Assembly: GCF_031755915.1 (NCBI RefSeq)
Contig: NC_083383.1
Location: 15,420,001-15,484,000 of the forward strand
DNA length: 64,000 bases
DNA from: Ziziphus jujuba
Taxonomy: Eukaryota; Streptophyta; Magnoliopsida; Rosales; Rhamnaceae
Direction: 5' to 3'
Part shown: positions 44,791 through 57,352 of the stretch, piece by piece
How the letters are laid out: each line of letters opens with the position of its first letter
Numbering within the stretch: the stretch's first letter is position 1
Notes under the pieces: model-generated
What the model saw: the letters and a program-made list of their open reading frames with translations, nothing else
Told to the model about the DNA's origin: nothing
The model's database searches: none
Program-made: the position numbers and the translations under genes

Positions 44791-47668
44791 ATATATATAT
44801 ATATATTATTTAAAAGATTTGCAAGAATAAACTATACATGAAAAATTATATAATTTAACAACCTTGTATAATTAAATTCTTTTTTGTTATTGTAAACATA
44901 GATAAGTGGATTGTTACTCATTTTTCATAAGTCTAATTTTTAAACAATACAATTCAGATAAAATATGTGCACAATATTAAAGGCGACTCTGTTCAGCCGC
45001 ATATTCAGCAACTCTTAACGGATATATCGCGTTGTTGTTTTTAGCGACCGTTTAACATCGACAGTTTTGGGATGCATCGTATATTTATTGAATTTTTATT
45101 GATGCGTTAACCTTACAGTCACGATTGTATTTTTTCAAACGCATTTGTTTCGTAGCATCGCTAAGTGAGTATCGCTAGATATCAATTTTCGAGTAATGAA
45201 GTTTCTAATAATCATAAATCTAATTCATCAAATATTAATATTAACGAAGAAGATAATAACAATTTAGAAAAGGATGAATTAGTTGATTAAGAAGATAAAA
45301 TTTTTAATGATATTGATGAAACTATTGTTAAAAAATATAAATGATCTAGCACAATGGGAAAACATAAATACAAATTTAATAGATTTATTAGTTGAAAAAG
45401 GTCCAATTAAAGAAACCAATTTCTGTTTTCCAGATGATGAAAATTCTAGGAGATGGCTAGTATATTCAAAAGAATTAGATAAAGTATTTTCCTTTTGTTG
45501 TAAATTATTTAGTCAAAAATCAATTACAATTCAATAGCAAACGGAGGATGTCAAGATTGGAAAAATCTTAGTGCCAAACTTAAAAGTCATGAAACTAGCA
45601 ATGAACATATTATAAATATGAATATTTGGTTTGATATTGAAATGAGATTACTTAAAAATAAAACTATTGATCAAAATTTACATAAAAAAAATACAAGGAA
45701 AAAGAGTATTGCAAGAACGTATCAGTAAGAATTATTGCTGTAGTTAAAAATCTTGCAAAAAATAATTTGGCATTTCGTGACACAGATGAGAAAATTATCA
45801 AGATAACAACGGATATTTTTTAAGTTTAATTGAAATGATTGCATAATTTGATCCTATAATGCAAGAACACCTTAAACGTATTCAAAATGATGAAATTCAT
45901 AATCATTTCCTTGGCCATAACATACAAAATGAGTTAATAAATATATTAGAATCAGAAATAAAAAGCATTATAATTAAAAAAAAATAAAAGAAGTAAAATA
46001 CTTTTCAGTTATAGTTGATTGTAGCCGAGATATAAGTCATCAAGAATAAATGTCTCATATATTAAGATGTGTAGATATTTCAACAAAACAATCAAAATAG
46101 AAGAGTATTTTTTAGAATTTTCAAAAGTGGATGATACATTAGGTAAAGGTCTTTTCGATATGCTTACTAGTATAATAAAAAATTTTGAACTTGATATAAA
46201 TGATATAAGAGGACAAGGATATGATAATAGATCTAATATGAAAGGTAAACAACAAGGCGTATAAAAAAAATTGTTAGGTATAATTCTAGAGCTTTTTATA
46301 CACCATGTGATTGTTACCGTCTTAATTTAGTGCTTTGTGATATGGCTAATTCTTGTCCTATTTCTATAACATTTTTTGGCATGACATAATGTATATACTC
46401 ATTATTTTCTTTTTCTAGAAAAAGATGGAAAATTTTGCAAGATCATATTTCTAATTTAACTCTTAAACCATTGTTAAAAACACATTGGAAAAGTCGTCTT
46501 GAAAGTGTTAAAGCAATAAAATATCAAGCTTCGCAAATAGAAGATGCTTTATATCAACTAGCAAAAGCTAGTGATGATCCTAAAACAAAAAGTGAAGCAA
46601 TTTCTTTATCAATATATTAGATTGAAAATTTTAAATTTTTATTAGGTATAATTATTTGGTGTGATATATTATTTGTAATTAACACTGTTAGTAAATTTTT
46701 ACAATATAAAGGTATGAATATTGCCATTGCATTAGATCGGCTAAAAGGTCTTGTTTCAATTTTTAATGACTATAGAGAAAATGGATTCGCATATGCTATG
46801 ATTTGTGCTAAAGAGATTACCAATGAAATGAATGTAAAACTAAAATTTTGTGAAAAACATGTAATTAGAAGAAAGAAAGAATTTGATGAGAATGAAACTA
46901 ATGAGGAAAAAAAGAATTTGATGAGAATGAAACTAATGAGGCAAGAGTTTCAACTGAAGAATCTTTTAAAATTAATTATTTCAACTATATAGTTGATCAT
47001 GTCATTTCTTCACTTCAAATTATGTTTGAACAGTTTAAGATATATGAAAATAATTTTGGTTTTTTGGATGATGTAGAAAAATTAAAATTGCTTGGTGATG
47101 ATTTTCTAAAAGAAAAATGTTTGCATCTTGAAATTTTTTTAAAACATGACATGTTATCTGATATTGATAGTTTAGATTTATTTTCAGAACTAAAAGTTTT
47201 AAAAAAAAATAATAAATCTTGAATTAGAAATAGCAGTTAAGACACTAAACCTTATAAAAATATTAAATTCTTTTCCCAATGCATGGATATCTTATAGAAT
47301 ACTACTAACAATACATGTTAGTATAGATTTAGTAGAAAAAAGTTTTTCAAAATTAAAATTAATAAAATATAGATTCAGTAGAAAAAAGTTTTTCAAAATT
47401 AAAATTAATAAAATCTTATTTACACTCAACAATGTTTCAAGAAATATTAGATCATTTGTCAATTTTATCAATTGAAAAGGATTTATTATCAAAGCTTGAA
47501 TATAAAATTTTAATTAGTAACTTTACATCTCAAAAAGCAAGAAAATAAAATTTTATATAAAAATCTATTTTTAAAAAAACTAATATTTAATTTTTTTTTT
47601 TTTTAAAGTATTAAGGTCCGAAATATTTTTCTCTACCTAGAGCCTCAAAAATGCTTGAGACGGCCCTG

Positions 47669-48358
47669 GCAATATATAACAATTATATGTGGAAATTTCT
47701 TTTGGATGTTCGGATATACACTTTTGGTAATTAGTATTAATAATATAACAAGTTAATTAGATATAAACTTTTTTTGTTTTTTTTTTTTGTTTTTGAAGAA
47801 AAGAATAGATAAATACTTATTTAATTTAAATTATTTTGTTAAATTCAAAAATTAATAAATTTATCAAATCCAATCCTATATGCCAAATAAATCCAACCTT
47901 TTGTATAAAATATTTTATACACAAATAACTAGTGGCAGTATGAGTGAACACTCTCACTGACCATTAAAACAATTAAAAGTGTATTTAACCCTTGTGTTAT
48001 GCACCTCTTGTTTATCAATCTTATACTCTTTTTTTCCTTTTTTAAATAATAATAAATAAATAAAATAAATAAGCTATCATTCAATGGTATTTATAGATAT
48101 ATATATTTATTAGGGTTTAAATAAAGTTTTTAATTTAAGAATTAAGTCAAAATTTTCTTTTCCAATTTTTAAATCCCAACAATAATTAAAATTTAAAATT
48201 ATATTTATTAATAAGATTCCAACAAGATTCAATTTTCTTAAATAGAATTTTTAATATATCACTAAAATCATATTTGATCTTTTTAAAATTTTAAATCTCA
48301 ATTTAATATTTTTATGTGATCCAAAATATAATATTAAAATAATCAAATCTTCTCCTAA

Positions 48359-48410
<52 letters not shown>

Positions 48411-48593
48411 AATGAAAGAAGACTTTGAAGATGTTACAACCCTACAACCTATTGATCCTGAATTTAGAAACATAGTTTAGCTAAATCATAGCTGAATCAC
48501 GAAAACCTTTATTCCTTCTTTAATATTTTTCTTTTTAACAAAAGATACATCTGGCAATTTCATGAAATTAAGATTGAATATATTATTATTAAG
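47669..48593. other. AT-rich intergenic, no gene
   Basis: A CT-then-AT compound microsatellite is at 48360-48405. No coding sequence is recognised. Confidence 0.5.
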
Positions 48594-48713
48594 TGGAAAT
48601 TGTAAAGCATTTTTTTTTTTTTTGGCTAAAACTTGGATTCATTGAAACGGAAAGGAGAGACTAAGAAAACAAAGTCTCAATTCAGGAAGCTTCCAAAGGT
48701 GCACTTTCCTAAA

Positions 48714-51700
48714 TCATACAGTCCAAATAGGAGAGGGCAACAATTCTACTAGTACAGTACCACTAAGCAATTGATTTGCCCCCCACTGACTAATTAAATG
48801 GGCCAAACAATTCTCTAACCTAGGGGCCCAAACAAACAACACAGATATAAAATTTGGAACAAGCAAAAAAATTTTGTGAAAAAAACTTTCAGCAGCCCAA
48901 TGAAGAAGACTTTTGTCTTTCATATTCAGAGCTTTGATAACTGAAAGGGCGTCCGACTCTAGAACCACATTTGACCACCCCATCCTCTGAGCCAAACTCA
49001 AGGATTCCTTTAAGGCTTCAATTTCTGCCACTTCCGAAATAAGTACCTTAGACTTGGAAACCTGGATATGAAGGATTTTGCCGTCACCATCCCGTGCTAC
49101 CATGGCCAAATGGCTGCCATGACTTCTAAATGCCACATTGAAAATTGATCTTAACGGAACCAGCTGAGGGTCTCTTCCAAAAATGTTGGACCGTGTTGAT
49201 GCTAAGATCTGCACGACTTGGTCTTTCCTCTTCCTTCCTTTTCCGAATATCCATCAGTTCTTCCGCCTTATTTCGTATAATAGACATGGATTGCTCTGCA
49301 AAGGAAAAACTGTCCTTCGTGCCACACTCAATTCCTCAGCCACAAAAGGTGTTCTATGATGACAGCACTATGAATAAAAAACTCCTATGTATCATCCTGC
49401 TGGACCGGTAGAACTCCCACTGGGGAACAAATGCAGGTAAGGAAAAATCTAAGGTCATCGTTATCCACCAGTTCCCACCTAATCCCCCATTTGCTGGCAA
49501 ACCACAACTTCTTAGCAACCTCACATTTAAAGAATAGATGCACCTCACTCTCCACACTAATGCAACCGTGAATGCATTCTTGCCTATCAATCATTACTCC
49601 TCTGGCCAAGAGATTGGACATCATTGGCAAACCAAAATGCGTAAGCTTCCAAAGGAAGAGTTTTGTTCTCTCAAGGATTGGGCTTTGCCATAGATAAGTC
49701 CACCAATAATCAGTTCTGGCCTCTGCTCCCTCTTCCACCTTATAAGCCGACTTGACACTGAAAGTCCCAGACTTGGTTTTCGTCCAAAAAAGCTTGTCAT
49801 CTTGGTCATTTGTTACCCAAAACATATCTTTTATACTCTGGACCGACCCCTGATTGAAAAGGCTCTCTAACTTCTCGTCATCCTAGGACCCGTTACTCTT
49901 CTTCAATGAATTTACCATACCAAAAGAATCTCTAGAGTTGTGCTTTGGCTCTGGAAAAAAGTTATCTCTATTTGGGATCCATGGGTCTTCCCAAAAATTG
50001 ACTGAATCCCCTTTCCCAACTCGAAAACATAAGCCTTTAGAAAGCAAAGTTCTAGTTTTAAGCACACCCGACCATAGCCAAGAACACCCCTTTTTCTTTT
50101 GCACTTGAAAAAGGAGGTATGGGGGAAATATTTAGCTTTTACTGCCTGGACCAAAGTTTGTTTTCCTTCGTGGTCAAACTCCATCCAAGCTTGGCTATAA
50201 GAGCCTTGTTAAAACTCCATAGACGTTTGACCCCAAGGCCGCCTAAAGATTTTCAGCTCACAAACTGTATTCCATGTGACTGGGACAAATCCCCTCTTGC
50301 CTTGGGTTTCATTCCTCCAAAGGAAAGATCTTGCATAGCTCTCCAGGTTCTCACTCCATCCTTTGGGGAGTAAGAAAGATGACATGGTATAGATAGGTAA
50401 AGAATTGGCCACATGTTTAATGAGAGTTAACCTTCCTATCTGAGAAAGAAGTTTAGCTCGCCAACCGTGAAATTTGACCTCAATTTTCCTGCTTAGAGAC
50501 TCAAACGTTTGTGATTTATACTTATCCACGAAAAGGGGGAGACCTAAGTGTTTGATCTTCTTGTCTAGCTCACTCATCAAAAGATATCTTTTAATATCTC
50601 TTTTATTCTTCTGGTTGACATTTCGTGAGAAAAAACACCCTAACTTATCCCTATTAAAAGCCTACTCAATCCATTTACAATAAAGTTTAAGACATTTTTG
50701 CACACTTCTTACTTCCTCCACATTAGCTCGGCAAAATATGATAAGGTCGTCTACAAATAAAAGGTGAAATATCGAGGGAGTAGTCGGCCAATCTTCACGC
50801 CATGTAATTTTTTGTCACTCTCCCAACAAGAAAGCATTCTGGAAAGCAATTCAGCCATCAAGATGAAAAGAAACAGTGAAAATGGATCACCTTGCCATAG
50901 ACCACTCTCCATAGGTATTTCCCGAAAATGCTACCGTTCAGCAGAAGCTCCACATTCATAGAAGAAATACAATTGATGATCAACTTCACAAACTTCTCTG
51001 AGAATCCAAAGAGAAGAAGAATTCGGCTTATGATTATCCAATCCACCCGATCGTACGCTTTTTGCATGTCGATCTTAATGCCCACAATACCTTTTATCAT
51101 TTTCTTCCGACTCATGGAGTGAACCACCTCATTTGCCAAAATGGCGTTCTCACCAATCCAGCGGCCCGGGACAAAAGCAGATTGGTTCGAGAAAATGATG
51201 TGCTGGAGCATTTGCTTAATTTTATCAGCTAATAGTTTCGAAATAATCTTGTATGTTGTATTACACAAACTGATGGGACGAATATGCTTGAACTCTGAAA
51301 CACCATTACCTTTCAGGATGAGCACCATAAAAGTTCTGTTGATAGCTTGAGGAAGGAGCCCAGATGGAAAAACATTTTGCACCATGCGAACCACATCAGC
51401 TCCAATTATGTTCCAATATTCTTGAAAAAAAATGGCCGGCATACCGTTTGGCCCAGGAACTTTTGAAGGATTCATGTTTTTAATAACATTCCAGATATCC
51501 TCCTCAGAAGGTATTGCTTCCAGAATGAGCTTTTCTTCTATAGAAATGCAACACGGAATGAAATCCCCCAGTCTCCCGCTCCTCCTGAGCTCTTCACCTT
51601 TAAACAGGGATGTAAATTCTTCAGTCAAAAACGTGCCAATCTCCTCCCTAGATTCCTTCCAGACCCCGTTGTTATCGTCCAAAGTTGGGATGAAGATGCG

Positions 51701-52807
51701 TTTTTGATTTGACACTATCGACACGTGGAAAATTTTAGAGTTTCAATCCCCTACAGAAAGCCATAACTCCTTAGATTTTTGTCTCCAGAAGATTTCCACT
51801 CTCTTTCGCCACTCATTCAATTCCCCTTGAGTTCTTCTTTCTTCAAAAAGAAATTCTTCGGAAGGCTCTTTGCTTTATATCCACTGGATTTTGTCTTCGA
51901 GCTCTTTAATTTTGGTTTGGCAGAACCCAAACATGTCCCTATTCCATTTTTTTAACGCCAGAGCAGTGCTGTGAATTTTGTATCTAACAGAGGCTATACA
52001 TTGCCTTGTATCTGTGCTTCTCCATGCCGCTTCAATGACCTCCCTGCACCTTTTGTCTCTGATTGAAATTTCCATAAACCTAAATGGTCGAGCCTTATGT
52101 TGGTGATCTAAACAAAGGCTCAACTGAATAGGAATATGATCTGAACATGCGCTAGACAAGTGGGTAACTCCAGCCTTTTCAAAATTACAACGCTAATCCG
52201 TACTAGCAAGCACTTTACCCAACTGTTCCCTTATATTAGCTAAACCTCGCCTTTTGTTGCACCAAGTACACTTGTTCCCATAAAAACCAATGTCTACAGC
52301 ACCCACTGTACCCACAAAGGTCCGCAAGAAAAGATTAGATTTATAAGTTACTAGTCTACCTCCTACCTTTTCATTCTGGTCTAAAACATCATTCAAGTCT
52401 CCCAGACAAATCCAAGAATTTATCCTAGAAATAACTTTCGAGGTTAGGTCCTCCCAGAATGCTCTCCTCAGCATTCGTTCAACAAGGCAGTGGTAGAACC
52501 AAGCTATCCATTTCTGTCTTTGATCTGATTCAACTAGCACCTCTATGATCCATTTAAAAACTAAGATAATCGACCAATTCCAGCAATTGTTCCACAACAG
52601 TGCCAAACCTCCTTTCTTATTGTCAGCTTCAACCACGCATGAATTATCAAAAGACAATTTCCTTCTAATAAATTCGATTTTGTCTTTGTGGGCCTTTATT
52701 TCGCAGAGAAAAAGGCCTCCTGGGGAGTGCTTTCGAACAAGGCCATAGAGGCCTCTTACCGCCGAAGACCTCCCAAATCCTCGGCAGTTCCACATTATGA
52801 TACTCAT
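48714..52807 (-). pseudogene. LINE ORF2 (endonuclease, reverse transcriptase, zinc-finger, RNase H)
   Basis: From 52807, the endonuclease opens MSIIMWNCRGFGRSSAVRG and has a stop near 52193. The reverse transcriptase covers 51724-50209, with HIRPISLCNTTYKIISK, GIKIDMQKAYDRVDW and the catalytic box FVDD at 50746-50757, which lies in a shifted frame. A zf-RVT region (about 49825-49385: FLWKLTHFGLPMMSNLLARG) and an RNase H domain (49214-48714: ALKESLSLAQRMGW) follow. Frames change at least three times, so the enzyme is dead. Confidence 0.88.
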
Positions 52808-53136
52808 TGTTTCGGCGGGGGCTTGAAAAGGCCCACCTCCTCAGCCGTAGTGTCAGCAGTAACATTGGTCTCCGCTTGATTTGCATATCCAATCGTTCCT
52901 TTATTTTCACCATTTTTTTCCTTCCTGCTTGTAACATAAATACCTCTCGATGGACTATGGGTTTCTGGGTCGTGGGTGTCCCACATCTCCCTCTCTTCTG
53001 ATCCATTTCCTCTTTGTCTTGGCCCAACCTCTGAACCACCAATCTGAGAGGCCATGGTATGATCTACCAGATGGTGGGCAAGTAGACTTGGCCGAGTAGA
53101 GAAAACCATCGGGCTTGCACCTTCTGAGCCTTTTTC

Positions 53137-54549
53137 TTATGGGCAAGACTCTATAGGCTTAAGGTCGTGGGCTTCCTCTTTACTAATTGACTCCTTACTT
53201 AGCTTGGCCCATTTCGAACCTTTTTTGGGCTCAATATTCCTAGCCTTTCTCTTAAGGCCCACCAACCTTCTCTCCTTCTCTTCTTTTACTTGTTCCACTC
53301 CAAACCTAAAATGAATTAGGTCTTTCACCGAATCCTCATGTCTTATTCCCTCCTTATCCCTACTAATGTCTTTTAGGGTATCCATTGCAAAAGCCTTACC
53401 TTTAGCTATCATTGCAACCCTCTGTCGACTAGATCCTTCAGCATCGGGCGTAGTCACTTTTTGATTCTTAGGGTTGAGAGATGATGTAGGTCTGCCCACT
53501 TGCTCTGACACCTCTGACAATGCTTCCAACAGCTCCCTAGCCCTATGAATAGGTTCTGGAACTTCGCCGCTCTGTGTGTAGGCCTGTTTGTACGGTTGAA
53601 CTGTAGAAGAGATCAGAGGAGCGCTAAAGGCGTTTTCCATCCTTTAAACCTGGTGAACCTTTGGTGAGTGAGCAATATTATTGTTTTCCATCTGTTCTTC
53701 CCTTTTTGCCGGATCTGACTTAGGATTCTGAGTGACAATATCTAGATCTTCGGTAAAGAATGTATCAAAAAAATCTCTCATTGGGTTTTTGATCCTTCGC
53801 ATTCTATTTTCTTCACTCACGATAAAAAAAGATCCTTCTTCAGCTCAGAGCCAGGAGCCATATTCATCGTCTTCCTTTGTCGATGAGGTACATCCTTTTG
53901 CCTTGCATGAGTTCTTCAGATGTCCTAACGTGCCACAGTTGAAACAAAGACCACCCAATCTTTCATAGCGAAATTGAATCCACATTTTATCTTTTCCGAT
54001 TTTCTGAAAGAAGCCCAATGGAATCGGTTTGGTGATATCGATCTCCACTTGTAACCTCATATACTGCATTCCTAACACACTTTTTCATGAGGAGCCTTCA
54101 CAGTTAAGGATATCCTTGAACAAACCTCCTATTTTAATTGCGTTGTCTTTATTCAGGTATTGAAGAGGCAGCCCATGGATCTGGACCCAGAAGGTAGACG
54201 AAGAGAAATCAAAATCTTGAACGGACATCACTGGATCCCACTCTTTCAGAGCTAAGTGTGCACCATTAATTGTCCAGGGTCGACGATTCCAAACTCTCGC
54301 CCTATCAGCGGTTCTTTTGAAAGAGAATAAAAATGTCTTGTGACTGAGTTGATCCACCATGGCTGGTTCATGAGTAAACCAGATTCGCCTTGTTATCATT
54401 TGGACTGTCTTTCTCTTAATAGTTTTCTCCGAGATAATCCTCCCTACTAATGTCAAATTTGAGATTCTATTTGCTTCAGTTATGTCTATCTTGAGTTCTA
54501 GTGCCGGAAGTTCTTTTAGGCCCTCCTGCGCACTTTCCTCTTGATCCAT
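53137..54549 (-). pseudogene. LINE ORF1 (DUF4283 and CCHC zinc knuckle)
   Basis: It starts at ATG 54549 (MDQEESAQEGLKEL). The DUF4283 region spans about 54470-54150 (RARVWNRRPWTINGAHLALK). A TGA at 54085 interrupts the same frame, which then goes on through the zinc knuckle CFNCGTLGHLKNSC (about 53950). Further stops occur at about 53845 and 53641, and a charged C-terminal part ends at 53137. All stops are in one frame, so point mutations rather than indels broke it. ORF1 proteins bind the LINE RNA. Confidence 0.85.
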
Positions 54550-54760
54550 ACTGATCAACTAAACTAAACTTTGAAAGCTTATGTGGTTTTAGAAACACTT
54601 CACATATTGACACTACACAAGGGTTCCTGTAGGTATCTCCTATAAGTGAAACATCTAACTCATCTTTAGCAAACTTGCACTTTCCTCCAGTGCTAACTCA
54701 TCTACCTTCTTCCATTTTCCAGACTCTGGTTCTAACTCATCTGGAAATTGTAAAGCATTT

Positions 54761-55640
54761 AGAATATATACAATTCTCCCATAGCATCAGATATATGCAT
54801 ATATAGTAAAGTGGTATCACCAGCTGATGCCTGATAGGTTGATCAGAATCCCAATGAACGCACTGTAATACAGTCCCCATGTAAATGTTATCTGATGCCC
54901 ATCAATTTCATTTAATTATTTTTTAATTGCTATCAAAATTATAAAAAAAAAATATATTATATATATATATAGATTCTCTTGCATGTTCGCACTCCTTTAC
55001 CTACTAGGCATTTCATATATATATACATATATTTTTAATGAAAAAATATACGCAACCATATATCTTCTAATTTTTTTTTATTTTTTATTTTTTATTTTAT
55101 TTTTTTTGTGGCTTAAAGCATATATCTTCTAATTGTGCTAACTTGCTGGGTAGCTCTTATTTTCTCAAGTATTTATTGAGAGACTTCGACATTCTGAAGG
55201 AGCATTTTCATATTTTCTCGAGTATTTATTAAGAGATTTCAGCATTTTAAAGGAGCATGCCAATCTAATTATACATTCCTTCTTTTCTTTTTTTTAATTA
55301 TTAAGAGATTTTTGCATTTTGAATGAGTATTCTTATCTAATGTATATTCCTTTTATTTATTTATTTAGACTCTTTTTACTGCCCATTTGTTGTAGGTTTT
55401 GAATATTTTTATAATTTTGATAGATTTTAATGATACTCTCCTAATCAGTGCTATCAAATTCTAAAGAAACTAACCACTGCTTTATATTCATTTATTCTTG
55501 AATAAATTTGACAATTTTTTATCCCTTCAAAACACTCTATAATGGATTTGCATTTCTTTTTTTCAAGAAATACTATAGTAAATGACATTTGTTTAATTGA
55601 GATAGTTTTCCATTGAAAATTAATCTAGACTTTTCAGATA
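54761..55640. repeat. AT-rich region with a three-unit decayed repeat
   Basis: At 55163-55350 three diverged units of about 55-75 bp share TATTTATTGAGAGA...GCATTTT-GGAGCAT. No gene is recognised. Confidence 0.5.
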
Positions 55641-55649
55641 ACTTAATTT

Positions 55650-56835
55650 GAATCTTTTAAAATCAATTTTGACATACCAATACTTTCTATTTTTAAAATT
55701 ATTTTAATGTAATTCAATTGTATTAACTTTTACTGATTTCGTCAAATTAGGATCATGTGTGCCTCACATGACTCCCAAAAATTATTTTTTATTATTTTTT
55801 AAATTTCATTTGTTTATTTTATAGGAGTAAAAGAAAAAAAAAACACTTTAGTACCCTCTAAAGTTATTGATAAATTTGGTTTTGGGTATCTAAAATCAAT
55901 TTTTACATATTGATAAAAAATACTAAACGTTTAACAAAATCTAAGAGCTTGAAAAAATTAGATGGTAAAAAAATTTTAAGAATATGATAGAAATATCATA
56001 TAGTATAAAAAAATTTGACAGCCTCAAAATAATACCAAATATTTAAAAAAATTTGATAATATAAAAAAAAATTGAAAGTATGATAAAAAAAAAAATCGCA
56101 TATTCAAATAAATTCTAAGAGTCTAATAAAAGTATCAGAGTGATAAACAATTTTGAAAGCCAAAAAAATTACCAACTCATTAAAAAAAAATCTGAGTGAT
56201 AAAAAAGAATACGAAATATTCAAAAAAAATTCCGAGAACCCAAAAAAATAAATAAATAAATGTTAAAAAAAATCTAAGAGTCTGGAAAAAATCAGATGGT
56301 AAAAAAATACTAGATGTTTGAACATTTATAATTTTATTAGGCTCTTGGAATTTTTTTTAATATCCAATTTTTTTTATCATGCTTTCAAATTTTTTTTTTA
56401 CCTATCTAGTAATTTTTTGGATTCTCAAAATTTTTTTGACCATTAATAATTTTTTGATGCTCTCAAAATTTTTTTAATTATCTTGTATTTTTATCGTGTT
56501 TTCAAAATTCTTTTAGCATTTAATTTTCTTAAACTCTTAGATTTTATTAAATATCTAGTATTGTTTATCAATATGATAAAATTAATTTTAGAGATCCAAA
56601 ATAAAATTTAGTAATTATAGAAGGTACTAAAGTGTTTTTTTTTTTTCTTTTACTATTTAAAAAATAATTTTTGGGGGGTCACATGAGGGGCATGTATCTT
56701 AATTTGATGGAATTCGTTGAAATTAATGTAATTGGACTATATTGAAATAATTTTGAATAAGGTATCAATATATCAAAATTGATTTTAGAAGGTTCAATTG
56801 AAACATTTATGATTATAGAGGGTGCTGAAGTGTAT
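55650..56835. repeat. Long imperfect inverted repeat (foldback), about 1.2 kb
   Basis: The left arm (about 55650-56290) and right arm (about 56300-56835) are reverse complements with scattered changes. For example, CACTTTAGTACCCTCTAAAG at 55848 pairs with the complement at about 56617-56636, and GTGTGCCTCACATGACTCCC at 55756 with the GGTCACATGAGGGGCAT block at 56677. Each arm holds many short AAAAATTTTGA-like units and two versions of a CACTT-AGTACCCTCTA block. This is the layout of a foldback/MITE-like element. No target duplication could be fixed. Confidence 0.75.
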
Positions 56836-56863
56836 TAATCCCAAACTTTTAAAATATCTCCAA

Positions 56864-57352
56864 TGATATATGTATATTTTTCTTTACATAGCATAAAAAA
56901 TTGATATTATCTGCATCTAAGTAACATAAATATATACAATTTTAAAATTTTTCTCCAATGATAATATGTAAAAAAAAAATATATATATATATATATATTA
57001 TTTATGATTATTATTTAATTATAGATTTTATTAATTTTTATTTTTAAAATTAACTTTTTAAAGAAAATTGTACTTTTTATGAACATTACAATACTTAACA
57101 GAGCTTTTACATTCACCTTGATATATGTAGATTATTCTCTATATAGTATAAAAATTGACATTATGTATATGAGTAACATAAATATATATACAATTTAAAA
57201 ATTGTTCTCTAATAGTAATATGCAAAAAAAATTATTTATGATTATTGTTTAATTATATATTTTATTAACTTTTTTAAAAATTAACTTTTTAAAGAAAATT
57301 GTATTTTTTTTTTATAAAAATTACAATACTTAATAGAGCCTTTACACTCATC
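56864..57352. repeat. Tandem duplication of a ~245-bp AT-rich unit
   Basis: Copy 1 about 56864-57113 and copy 2 about 57114-57352. Both contain AGTAACATAAATATATA, TTTATGATTATT, TTAACTTTTTAAAGAAAATTG and ACAATACTTAA in the same order. Confidence 0.75.

Larger units (their letters stand above)
39856..45198 (-). mobile_element. CACTA (En/Spm-type) element, deletion derivative
   Basis: The left tip is CACTACTAGAACCGCATTGA and the right tip, read inward, CATTACTCGAAAATTGATA. Flanking triplets AAC (39853-39855) and AAG (45199-45201) are an imperfect 3-bp duplication. Subterminal regions carry many copies of a GCGACGCAT...AGTCGCC motif in both orientations, as usual for CACTA ends. Fragments of its transposase lie at about 40980-41519 on the minus strand. 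It was inserted in the hAT transposase gene. Confidence 0.8.
39636..47548 (+). pseudogene. hAT transposase (TTF-type zinc finger, DUF4371, dimerisation domain), interrupted and decayed
   Basis: The N-terminus at 39636 reads MSARKYESGYVKRMKKK and stops about 50 codons on. After the CACTA insertion, 45199-45700 encodes a TTF-type zinc-finger region ([20 protein letters not shown], then HETSNEHIINM). The pieces at 46067-46264, 46435-46620, 46714-46992 and 47022-47222 follow. The C-terminal dimerisation segment is at about 47330-47548 (SFSKLKLIKSYLHSTM...ISNFTSQKARK). Many stops are present. A 46-bp tandem duplication (47323-47368 and 47369-47414) adds a frame change in the last domain. Confidence 0.8.
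38665..47668 (+). mobile_element. hAT element (ZMYM1/DUF4371-type), split by a CACTA element
   Basis: The left end reads CTAGGGCCAGCTGAAGGCAT and the right end, read inward, CAGGGCCGTCTCAAGCAT. Target duplications are GCGATATA (38657-38664) and GCAATATA (47669-47676), 7 of 8 identical, with one extra base at the left tip. Transposase pieces of one gene lie on both sides (39636-39855 and 45199-47548) of an inserted CACTA element. Without that insertion it would be about 3.7 kb. It belongs to a hAT group different from the one at 1-2430. Confidence 0.82.
48594..54760 (-). mobile_element. L1-type LINE retrotransposon, full length but mutated
   Basis: Runs on the minus strand from a 5' end at 54741 to a poly(A) tail (T-run 48612-48623 on the plus strand). 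A perfect 19-bp target duplication, TGGAAATTGTAAAGCATTT, flanks it at 48594-48612 and 54742-54760. That fixes it as a complete, target-primed insertion. ORF1 and ORF2 relics occupy its length. The perfect duplication suggests it is among the younger insertions here. Confidence 0.92.

Noticed and set aside
51141..51707. Plus-strand frames across the LINE reverse transcriptase
   Set aside because: Antisense of recognisable minus-strand reverse-transcriptase sequence.
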